This document shows positions 11,517 through 20,282 of a DNA stretch of 64,000 bases, piece by piece. This stretch comes from Apodospora peruviana (taxonomy: Eukaryota; Ascomycota; Sordariomycetes; Sordariales; Lasiosphaeriaceae). The position numbers were made by a program, and so were the translations under genes. Where the stretch lies: assembly GCA_033439685.1 (NCBI GenBank), contig JAUEDM010000001.1:4216001-4280000 (forward strand), given 5' to 3'. The notes beneath the pieces were generated by a model, which saw only the letters and a list, made by a program, of their open reading frames with translations, searched no databases and was not told where the DNA came from. The stretch's first letter is position 1, and every line of letters begins with the position of its first letter.

Positions 11517-12448
11517 TGTTTGGCTGGGTGCTGGTGGTGAAGCTGTGTTGTGTCATGTTGTTGGTGACTTGGCGGGGTTGGAGTTCTCAACGAAGAGCAC
11601 AATTGTGCTCGCTGCCGCCTTCCAGGTGCTCAGTGCATCGAGTTGGTTGGCGCGGATGGAGTTGGGGGAATCGACCACGGAAGGAAGCAACGCAGATGTT
11701 GGCAGTAACAACCCTGGGTGCACAGATTGACCACAGACAGGACATGTATTGATTCTTTCTTTGGAAGAATTCTTTTCGTGTGCTTGCAGATAATGATGGT
11801 GTCAGGGAAGTTGCTGTGCGCCTTGAGAGCGTCCTGACTCCAGAGCCATCCGAGACAGTAGAATAAATAAATACAAACAATGATCTTACTCTGATCCTTT
11901 ATGATACAAAACAAACTCAACTCAATTATTACACTATCATATTAACGCTGGAAAATCAATATCATGTCCTCGAAGGAAAGTCTGTCAACGCTAGTCAGTC
12001 ATGACAAAAGGTGAGCTTTGTACAATTCCGGTCGCAGCTGCTTCGATAAAAACCAACGGGATTTTGATTCTAGATCCGATGGGAACAACAGAGTAATGCT
12101 CAACAAATACCTCGCTATTCCTCCAACAACCGCCGAAAGACTTGCAACTTCTCCAGGGCAACCTTCAGATGGCAATAATATGATGGTGAAGCTATTTCAA
12201 AAGAAAAGCGAGACAACAAAGTACATACTGGACTGGCAGGCTTCGTGGGATCGCGCAGGACGTTGAAAAAGACATATAGAATTACATGTAACGTTACTTT
12301 ACTATTACCACCAGTGTCTTGTTCCTGTATGGGGTACGACTCAATCACAGGGTTGACGAGTCGGTTCTGCCAGTGCCAGAAGTAAAGCTATAACCCTAAC
12401 CCGGATGATTTCAAAATTTGCTCGCCAGTGCCAAGCCCGCTGACAAGT

Positions 12449-12501
12449 TTCTTGTTGTTTCTGGCAAATTCCACCACCTTCCCCACATTTCGGGCGGTTT
12501 C
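12449..12501 (+). promoter_or_regulatory. six-unit step-type heat shock element
   Basis: TTC occurs at 12449, 12459, 12469, 12479, 12489 and 12499, exactly every 10 bases. This is the step-type heat shock element known from yeast Hsf1 (TTC units in the same direction separated by seven bases), here with six units. It lies 375-427 bp upstream of the hsp30 ATG at 12876. The other neighbouring gene, the phosphatase, starts over 900 bp away on the other side. Confidence 0.75.
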
Positions 12502-12748
12502 GCGAGCTCACCAAGCCGTGTCGGCGGCCTTCCGGCGACTTCTGGTGGCATCGACGGATTACCAAAGTTGTCTTTCTAATACAGTACGCGTAATATTGAT
12601 ACCTGCAGTAAATAGAATTGATAGAGTTCCAAATGGCATATAAGCTTTCTCAACTCCAATGTTCTGGCAATAGCCTTTTTCTGAACATCAGACACAATAC
12701 AACTCAAACTCTCATCTCAAGATCTCAAAACATCTCAAAACTCACTCC

Positions 12749-12755
12749 ATAAAAA
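12749..12755 (+). promoter_or_regulatory. TATA-like box of hsp30
   Basis: ATAAAAA about 120 bp upstream of the ATG, between the heat shock element array and the start codon. Confidence 0.4.
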
Positions 12756-12875
12756 GCGGCTTCGCTCTCTCTCCAGCAGCTTCATCTTCCACACAAAAAC
12801 ATTCGCATCTTGCCAACAACATCCTCAACCAAAACGCCTACAATCCACGACCATAACACCATCACCACAATCAAG

Positions 12876-13715
12876 ATGCCTTTCTTCACGTACGACCCCA
12901 CTGTTGAGCATCAGCAGCCCGATCTCGACTCAGTCCTCATGTCCCTGATTGGTCTTGACCAAATGTTCAACGGGGCAAACCAGTCGACATTGAAGAAGCC
13001 GCAGCCGCAACCACCAAAGCAGCAGCAGCAGAAGCCTCAGCCACAAAAGAAGCCCGAACAATGCATGAGCCGCCGAAGTCTGTTCGATCCCGTCCCGGTC
13101 GTCGAGAGATTCACACCCAACTTCGATGCGATCGAGACAGAGGACGCCTATGCTCTCTACGGCGAGCTGCCCGGAGCTGAGCGGGAAAACGTCAGCATCG
13201 AGTTCTCCGACCCCCAGACCATAGTCATTCACGGAACCGTTGAGCGCAACTACAGCCAGCCCATCACCACCAGCCCTCCAGCTTCGGAGCCGGAAGAAGC
13301 CGTCCCTGCACTCACCAACGAGGAGGAGCACGATGCGGCCACCGAGACGCCTCGGCCTCGCAGCCCGTACCAGGCAACTGTTGAGGACGACACCGAGGAC
13401 GAGGACGCGGTCATGATCGAGACGCCCAAGTCAGCGTCGTCATCGCGGCCATCTAACCCCAAGACGCCAGAGGCTCCGGCGAGCCCGTCAGCAGGAGCAG
13501 TAGTCCAGAAGAGTGCTGCGCCAGCACCCTTGCCCGCGGCTGCTGCGCCCGTCCAGCTGTTGAGAAAAGAGCGCGCCGTCGGCAAGTTCCGCCGCGAATT
13601 CTCCTTTCCCAAGCATGTCAACCACGATGGCGTTACCGCTCATCTTGAGAACGGTATCCTCAGTGTGATTGTGCCAAAGGTGAAGATGACGACGACAAGG
13701 GTTATGATTAGGTGA
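12876..13715 (+). CDS. hsp30: HSP30-type small heat shock protein (alpha-crystallin family)
   Basis: Predicted ATP-independent chaperone of heat-stressed cells. Single exon, 279 aa, from ATG 12876 (MPFFTYDP). Residues about 40-62 are Gln/Pro/Lys-rich. The alpha-crystallin domain begins at about 80 (DAYALYGELPGAERENVSI) and is split, as in Neurospora HSP30, by a long Ser/Pro/Glu-rich insertion (about 125-235). It resumes with FRREFSFP and ends with the conserved GILSVIVPK strand. The start is chosen because it is the first ATG that agrees with family N-termini; the frame upstream of it has a non-homologous extension. The step-type heat shock element at 12449-12501 supports heat induction. Confidence 0.92.
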   Translation: MPFFTYDPTVEHQQPDLDSVLMSLIGLDQMFNGANQSTLKKPQPQPPKQQQQKPQPQKKPEQCMSRRSLFDPVPVVERFTPNFDAIETEDAYALYGELPGAERENVSIEFSDPQTIVIHGTVERNYSQPITTSPPASEPEEAVPALTNEEEHDAATETPRPRSPYQATVEDDTEDEDAVMIETPKSASSSRPSNPKTPEAPASPSAGAVVQKSAAPAPLPAAAAPVQLLRKERAVGKFRREFSFPKHVNHDGVTAHLENGILSVIVPKVKMTTTRVMIR

Positions 13716-14643
13716 TAGAGGATTGCGGGGAAGGGTTTGTAAAATTTTTGGCTTCAGATTATTAATGAGATTTGGGATTTGAGTTGATACCAAGGAACAT
13801 AGACAGGGGTTCAGGTCTCGATGCAGGGTTTTTGGGAGAGATGGGACTTCTCAGCTTATAGATAAATCTTCAATGAATGAAATGGTCCGAGCCACGATTA
13901 CCTTGACCTGCTCGCTCTGTGTGAACATTGTGAATAGGGTGTAAGATGGTGATCTTGTTAGTCCTCTCAGTATTGTGTCACGTAGACAATCAAGATAATA
14001 ATCAGACAACCCCGAACTAATTTCATTCAGCTACCTTAGTCTTGCAGACAGGACTGTTGGATCGGAAATTGATTCGCCGGACAAATAAAATAAAATCCCA
14101 CATGTTTGATATGCCTCTGGTCTTGAGTCAAACATGATAACCAAAACCCGGGCCGTACCGCAGCCATTCACACCATCTTATCAAATCGTCACCCACATTA
14201 GTGGGCTGCGCGGTTCAACTAGCGCCCCGTTGATCGGACGGACATACGGGCTTCCAGGTCGTGTTCCGATGCCCGGAGCCGGGCTCGCCCACCGCACTAC
14301 TCGCCACGTTCGACTGTGGAATGTGTGGATTGAAGAGGTTCGGATGCAGGGATGTCTGTCCCCCTTTCTTTTCGCGGTTTTCCTCGGATAGCGGTACATA
14401 CGAAGCACACCCATAAGTGTCCACAAGTGCAACTTGTTTTTTGGAGAACAAACTGGACTGCCAATATTTATTCATGCATTATCTTATCAGATGATCAGTT
14501 CGTTAGCTCCATCTCTTCTTTTCTTGGCTGTTTGTGGCACCCAATTCTACCCAACTTCAGTCCAGTCCCCATCTTCTCCTTGGCTCTTCACTTCACTGCT
14601 TCTTTTATTATGTTTGGAGTCTGATAGATATTGGAAAAAGAAA
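13716..14643. other. intergenic
   Basis: 3' side of hsp30 and 5' side of the amidohydrolase. An in-frame ATG at 14491 could extend the amidohydrolase by 51 hydrophobic residues, see that entry. Otherwise nothing recognised. Confidence 0.45.
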
Positions 14644-16338
14644 ATGGACGGCAAGACAATCACCACCACTCTATTCACAAACGGCAAGATCTTCCTCTCC
14701 GGCGTCGCCCCCGGCACAAATGCAGGCCTGCACCGCCCGCCCACGTTCGCGTCCAGCATCCTCATCCGCGGCTCCAAAATCCAACATGTCGGCTCCGAAT
14801 CCGACGAGCCCATCGCCACGGCCCTTGCCCAATCCGTGACGGTCCGCGACCTGCAAGGCAAGACGGTCCTGCCCGGCTTCGTGGACGGGCACATGCATCT
14901 GATGCTGCTCGGGCAGTCCCTCACCAAGCTCGATCTCGGGAAATGCAAGTCCCTCGACGACATCCAGGCCACCATCCGCGCCCACGCGGCGGCCAACCCG
15001 GACGTCGAGCGCATCCTCTGCCGCGGGTGGATGCATTCCATGACCTTCCCCAAGCAGGTCGCCTGCGCGGACCTAGACGGGCTCGATGTTTCGGGAAAGG
15101 ACAGACCTATTCTCATCGACACGAAAGACTTGCACAGCGCGTGGCTCAACACGGCAGGAATCAAAGAATTAGGTGCCGACCGGTGGGCCGACGTCCCCGG
15201 CGGAACCATCGAGCGAGACGAAGCGACGGGTAAAGTGAGTGGTGTTTTCCACGAGGCGGCGAATATCACCTACGTGTGGCCGTATCTCGCCAAAGTGGCG
15301 ACGATGGAACAGCGAACTGATGCCATCATGGCCGCCGTGACGGCGTACCATGCGGCCGGTTACACGGGCATGATCGACATGGCCATGGACCAGGGCAGCT
15401 GGGACGCGCTGCAGGAGGCGCTCATCAAGTCCGCCGGAAAAGTCCCGATGCGGATCGCCGCGTACTGGCTCGTCAAGCCGGGCGAGACGGCCGCGGACAA
15501 CCTGAAGCAGGTGGAGCGGGCCGTCGAGCTCGCGAGGGAATATAACTCAAAAACGACGCCCGACTGCAGGATCGTCGGCGTCAAGGTGATCTGCGACGGC
15601 ATCATCGACGCCTGCACCGCCGGGCTCTCGGAGCCGTACTCGCACAACGCCCACACCGAGGTGCCCCTCTGGACGGCCGAGCAGCTCGAACCGGTGGTTA
15701 AGAGAGCAACCGAGGCGGGGCTGCAGGTCGCGCTGCACGCTATTGGGGATGAGACCATTCGGGTGGTCGTGGACGTGCTGTCCAGGTTCGCAAAACCCGA
15801 GCTGCGGCCACGGGTGGAACACATCGAGCTCGCAAGCGAGGCGGACGCGAAGAGATTGGGCGAGTTTGGGATCACGTCGTCGATCCAGCCCGTTCACGCG
15901 GACCCGGCGATCTTAAGGGCCTGGCCCAAGTTGCTGGGCGAGCACCGGTGTAAGCGGGCGTTTCCGTACCGAGACTTTGCCGACGGCGGGTCCCCGCTGG
16001 CGCTGGGGAGCGACGCGCCGACCGCGCCGCACAGTCCGCTTGGCAACGTGTACGTCAGCACGACAAGACGGTCATATCGCGAGCTGGAGTACGAGACTGT
16101 TGTAAATGGACATTTCGCGCTGGGGTTGTGCGAGGCCGTTGCTGCGGGAACGGAAGGGGCGGCGTATAGCTGTTTCGATGAAGGGAGGATAGGACGGTTG
16201 GAAAAGGGGCTCAAGGCAGATTTCGTGGTGGTGGATATGGAGTGGGAGAGGGAGAAGCTTGTTGAGGCAAACGTTGTTGAAACGTGGTTTGATGGGGAGA
16301 GAGTTTATGCTGCTGCTGCGGCTGCGGAGACAGAGTGA
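14644..16338 (+). CDS. amidohydrolase family 3 protein (YtcJ-like)
   Basis: Predicted metal-dependent hydrolase of C-N bonds; substrate unknown. Single exon, 564 aa from ATG 14644. Landmarks are the N-terminal TLFTNGKIF strand, LPGFVDGHMHL (metal-binding HxH), a central GVKVICDGIID, HAIGDETI, PRVEHIELAS (metal His), QPVHAD and LALGSDAPT (catalytic Asp), in the order of the YtcJ/LAF3 group. I prefer ATG 14644 because homologous proteins begin just before TLFTNG. An in-frame ATG at 14491 would add two hydrophobic stretches that could act as a signal or anchor. The coding part is rich in C/G at third positions. Confidence 0.88.
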   Translation: MDGKTITTTLFTNGKIFLSGVAPGTNAGLHRPPTFASSILIRGSKIQHVGSESDEPIATALAQSVTVRDLQGKTVLPGFVDGHMHLMLLGQSLTKLDLGKCKSLDDIQATIRAHAAANPDVERILCRGWMHSMTFPKQVACADLDGLDVSGKDRPILIDTKDLHSAWLNTAGIKELGADRWADVPGGTIERDEATGKVSGVFHEAANITYVWPYLAKVATMEQRTDAIMAAVTAYHAAGYTGMIDMAMDQGSWDALQEALIKSAGKVPMRIAAYWLVKPGETAADNLKQVERAVELAREYNSKTTPDCRIVGVKVICDGIIDACTAGLSEPYSHNAHTEVPLWTAEQLEPVVKRATEAGLQVALHAIGDETIRVVVDVLSRFAKPELRPRVEHIELASEADAKRLGEFGITSSIQPVHADPAILRAWPKLLGEHRCKRAFPYRDFADGGSPLALGSDAPTAPHSPLGNVYVSTTRRSYRELEYETVVNGHFALGLCEAVAAGTEGAAYSCFDEGRIGRLEKGLKADFVVVDMEWEREKLVEANVVETWFDGERVYAAAAAAETE

Positions 16339-16404
16339 AAGGACCAACAAAAGGAAAGGATAGTAGATAGTATTTTGAATCATGGGATATAAATAAGCGG
16401 TTCA

Positions 16405-17382
16405 TCACTCATAAGGATAGTACTGCCTCGGCCAGATATTCATGGCCGTCTTGAGCCCGTCCACAAGCGGCAGGCCGGCGTGGTTCGTCCGCGCATCGCC
16501 CGTCCTGTTCGCATGCAAGTTCACCCAGAAGATGGCGTTCCCGGCTACCGGCCTGAACGCCAGCCCCCCATCTTCATGTTCCCTCCACAACGGCTTCACT
16601 TCCTCTCCTTCTTCCTTTTGTCTTGTTAGCCCACCATTCCAAATACGTTCCCCCCACGGACTGGGCGGCGCGATCGGCTTCGCAAACGGGAAATGCGTTT
16701 CTCCTCCGGTGCAGTTGTCCTGCAGGGTGGCAAAGAAGCTCGCCACGCGGTTCCACGTGCGCATGCTGCCGTCGTTCGCCCAGCGGGGGGACTCGAACCA
16801 GTCGTGGTGGACGTTGAAGCGCTGGCCGGTCGTGTAGCGGACGAGCTGCGGCGGGCCCATCTCGTCCCACCCGTCGCGGAGCATCGTGCCGAGGAAGCTG
16901 CGTGTTCTGGAGAGGACGCAGGCCACGGCTGGGTCGTCTCTCGGTAAGCCGGCCGTGCTGGAGGTGCGGTCTTGGGTCTGCAGCTGGCGGCCGTTTTTGG
17001 TCACGGACGAGGGCGCAAAGGCCGGCTCGGCGGTGCGCAGGAGGGAGGTAATCTCGGGCGCGGTGACGAGGTCGTGAATGTAGATGATGAGCGGGTCGAG
17101 GGATACGAGCTCGGTTCTGTATCGGTGGGAGACATCGCAGGTGAAGGGGATGTCGTCGTTGTTGTCTTCGGATAGAGAAGTGGTGGTTGTCGTTGTGGAT
17201 GTTGTCGTGTTGGTGAAGAATTTGAAGGGCACGGCCAGGGGGTAGTCGGGCAGGGGGAAGCCGCCGATGAAGGATGTGAGCAGCGGGGTGGGAAAGTTGG
17301 TGAGGAATGGGACGACGAGGGCGAGGAGAATGGTGCTGGCCGAGATGCCAGCTATTTTGGCGGCGATGTTGATGAACGCCAT
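16405..17382 (-). CDS. prolyl 4-hydroxylase-like 2OG-Fe(II) dioxygenase, membrane anchored
   Basis: Predicted 2-oxoglutarate and iron-dependent hydroxylase. Single exon, 325 aa from ATG 17382; the frame is open a little further upstream but has no earlier ATG. One transmembrane segment at about residues 11-30, then a Thr-rich spacer (about 58-70). The iron ligands are HxD at His192-Asp194 (in VHHDWF) and His301 (TNHAGLP), with the 2OG-binding Lys311 (GLKTAMNIWP). RYTTGQRFN and GETHFP also fit the P4Hc family. The anchor with a luminal-type catalytic domain fits an ER or Golgi protein, which is inference. The target is unknown; fungi have several such proteins of unclear role. Confidence 0.87.
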   Translation of the reverse strand: MAFINIAAKIAGISASTILLALVVPFLTNFPTPLLTSFIGGFPLPDYPLAVPFKFFTNTTTSTTTTTTSLSEDNNDDIPFTCDVSHRYRTELVSLDPLIIYIHDLVTAPEITSLLRTAEPAFAPSSVTKNGRQLQTQDRTSSTAGLPRDDPAVACVLSRTRSFLGTMLRDGWDEMGPPQLVRYTTGQRFNVHHDWFESPRWANDGSMRTWNRVASFFATLQDNCTGGETHFPFAKPIAPPSPWGERIWNGGLTRQKEEGEEVKPLWREHEDGGLAFRPVAGNAIFWVNLHANRTGDARTNHAGLPLVDGLKTAMNIWPRQYYPYE

Positions 17383-18391
17383 GGCAACGACAGTGGACTG
17401 ATTTCCCACACAATATCAAATATCACGAGCGTCGTATCATCGCAGCTTCGTTGCGGAACAAGTTCAGTCACCATTTCTGTCAGAGAGAGTGCGGTCATGG
17501 TAGATACATGTATGTACATGAGCGACGCCCTCCCCGGATAGGAGGGTGGTGGCGGCCTCGATGAGCACCCAACAGGGCTTGTCTCATCATATTTCCGACA
17601 AGAGGAAGCTCAACCTCCGAGCAACGTGCGTGTATGTGTACATGGAAGGGCCGGACGCAAATGCCGATGCCTGGTGGCCCTGTTCAAGTTCCCCCTCCTT
17701 GATGACATGTAACCGATCACCACCGTCCAACATGTGTGCATAGTAATAGATAGGCCAGTATGGCCGTCTCAGGAAACGCTCATTGGCTCGGGCGACATAG
17801 CCGAGAACCCTGCAACCATGCCAAGCGAGGATTGGGAACATTTACGATTTCGGTCTGGTCTGGCCGAATGAGGTTGTAGCGTTGTAGGGGGCGGATAATT
17901 TCCCCGGGAAACCGTGTGGTTGTACATGCCCAAGATAAGCATATGCTTGGCCGACCCCCGGTCACTGTACCGGTACCAACCCAGAGCGGGCGTCCTCGGA
18001 AGCGAGAGGACCGCGAAAATCACTGGCACATGCCGGTGGTTCTGCTCCACCAATCCGTAAACGAGGTCTAGGCGAGCCGTTGCAGCCGGCCGAAAAGCGC
18101 CTTGGCGAGATTTCCCAACCCGGTACTGTCTACTACTTTGATCGTGTAGTGTGAATAAAGGCTCCACAGCGGGTTGAACTTGGTAAACAATTATTACTCT
18201 GATGAAACATGCTTGGTTGGTCGAGTCTGTTGTTGGCTGGTGCTTATCGAACTGAACATCTCTGCTGGGATGCCCATGATCCGTATCTCGGTGCACATAG
18301 CAGTTCTGATTTATTAAATCAAAGATATTCACGCGTTAAACCACCAATACCCTGACCTGAGGTACCTAGTAACCAACAACAGCTCCCCGTC
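17383..18391. other. intergenic, about 1 kb
   Basis: Upstream side of the hydroxylase and 3' side of the polytopic membrane protein. A 187-codon minus-strand frame (17769-18332) has no recognisable domain and unremarkable composition; I do not call it. No repeat or RNA gene seen. Confidence 0.45.
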
Positions 18392-19591
18392 TCAACTCAA
18401 CAACGCAACATCCCGATCCCAGAGCAGCCATACAACCGCCCCAACAGGACCAGCGAATAGACTCACTCCGGTAAAAGTGACCAGAATCTTAAGCCAATTC
18501 CTCATTGTCATCATTACCGCCGGCAACCTCTTCGCGTTGTTGACGTGAAGCGCAACAGCCCAAACCACCGCGGCCAGCGACCCGACGTACTGATCGTACT
18601 GATAAAAGTGATGTATTCCCACGACCATGGACACGCTTTCGGTCGTCCAAAACTTGGCAGGCAGAAACACATCCGATATTGTAAGCCGAAAGGGGAAGAC
18701 CGACGGACAAAGCGAGGTGGCTGCGATGAGAGCAAAGCAGCCGAGCTGGGTTACGGCGCATGTCGCGAACGCGAAGCGGTACGCTTTTGTCAAACCACTA
18801 GCCGTAGTTCTACTCCGTCGGTCGGCCCTCATTTGCTTCGACTTGGCAGCAGCAGAGCGGGCCTTGCAACGATAGATAATAAACACCCAGACGGGAGAGC
18901 CCTGCCACACAGCGCCGAGCCACTGGTGGACATAATTCCACGGAAGCGGGAGGGCCCACGCGATAGACGGGATGATGTACCCGAGAACCATTGTCTGAGG
19001 CAGCACTTGGACATGCGCATCAACCGGGACCTGTGTTGCGGTGGCGGTTGTGGCGCTTGACGATGTCCAGAGATGCACGATACCGTAGATGGGCATCGCG
19101 AACCCGTAACCGATCATCTGCATCGCGCAGGTCCATGGGATGAACCTATCCTCGTTTTCATCAGCACACACACGCACACAAGGTTTTATTCAACGGTGGT
19201 TTGTGCTTATTTACCAAGCCAGACTAACTACCGTTCGCTGATTGCCCTGCCTCAGCGCCTCAATCATCAAAACCACCAGCACGCCCAGGAACTGGCCGGC
19301 AAAGTGCACGCCGTAGACCGACAGCGCGGGAGCCGAGCCGTCGGTGACGTTGGCGAACATGACGCTCGCCAGGGTGAGCAGCTTGTCCAACGGCGGGATC
19401 CCATTGTAGACGGTGAGGATTGGATTTGTCGAGCCGGGCAGTGTTGGGTTTGGGTGACGCAGAACCTGGACGAGCGCGTCATAGTAGCCGTTGCGTAGGA
19501 TGAGGCCGTACATGGCGTTGATACCGACCAGGTGGATGGCGGTGAGGGAAATCATGGCCACGGCGGGGATCGTTGTGATGCGGGTTGCCAT
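18392..19591 (-). CDS. polytopic membrane protein, fungal family of unknown role
   Basis: Exons 19591-19215 and 19145-18392 (68-bp intron GTAAAT...ATAG), 376 aa. The protein has about seven hydrophobic segments, beginning near residues 5-28 and 88-110, with WFIPWTCAMQMIGYGF at the splice junction, and ending in WLKILVTFTGV and GPVGAVVWLLW. The start is ATG 19591. In length, number of membrane passes and motifs such as PPLDKLLT and FAGQFLG it recalls fungal integral membrane proteins found in terpenoid gene clusters (AtmA/PaxA type), but I cannot confirm that by reading alone, and no prenyltransferase or terpenoid gene lies nearby. An alternative donor (ACG/GTAGTT) with another acceptor would change a few residues at the junction. 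Confidence 0.75.
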
Positions 19592-20282
19592 TTTATTCAC
19601 GTCCCCAACGAGTTTGGGGTACCAGGAACATGCAATCTAATCCAAGATTATTTAGGGGTTGTGGATGATGTGGATTTTCAGTCGCCGTCCCAGGTTACAC
19701 AGTGTACCTAGTTTTCAAGAGATTTTGTCTTCTGGCTGACCTCATCCTTCGTTGAAGTTCAAGTCGTTTGGTTTATTGAAGTGGCTGAAACTCGGACCTC
19801 GGACTCCAACGAAATCCACTCCTGACCCAATTTGGATGCCCAGCTATGCCTTGGCACGTACCGCACGCTATCCACGAATTGGTTTGCCCTTGACCTCGTC
19901 GATGTAGCTATATGACGGCTTTCATGCTGTCAGCATCTGCGTTCCTCGCAGGAAATGTGGAAAATCATCAGCTGCTCTGACTTTACCGTCTTGGGCCGTA
20001 GGTTGCCGCTGCGGCCTATCACATTAGGGTACAGCGTTTACCCGTGGCCCTTATCTCTCAGTATCTGTTATGAATACGGAATACAGGCGAGCGATTGGCC
20101 GAGGAGAGAACACTGCCACAATTATAGATTCGAATTGCGAAAACATTGGCGTTGCTTTCTCGGAGGCAGGCTAGGCAGCACTTACTCAACGTAGGTATTT
20201 ATGAAGCTTCACTTCATCGCCTACCTTAGGTACCCACGCTGGGCACCAGGATATCACAGCATATCTTGTTTGTCACTTAATA
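19592..20282. other. intergenic, divergent promoter
   Basis: Between the minus-strand membrane protein and the plus-strand HET gene. Nothing recognised beyond short GGTACC-rich stretches near 20225. Confidence 0.45.

Larger units (their letters stand above)
11517..12875. other. intergenic, promoter region of hsp30
   Basis: No convincing gene on either strand. The main content is the TTC array at 12449-12501 and an A-rich TATA-like box at 12749, both listed separately. Confidence 0.5.

Noticed and set aside
14547..15269. 240-codon minus-strand frame in the amidohydrolase gene
   Set aside because: Antisense shadow; no recognisable family and lies wholly in a secure gene.
16574..17419. 281-codon frame overlapping the prolyl 4-hydroxylase
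   Set aside because: Same strand, other frame, His/Arg/Pro-rich; the other frame carries all catalytic motifs.
17769..18332. 187-codon minus-strand frame
   Set aside because: No domain, no signal, mixed composition; could be chance in a 1-kb gap.
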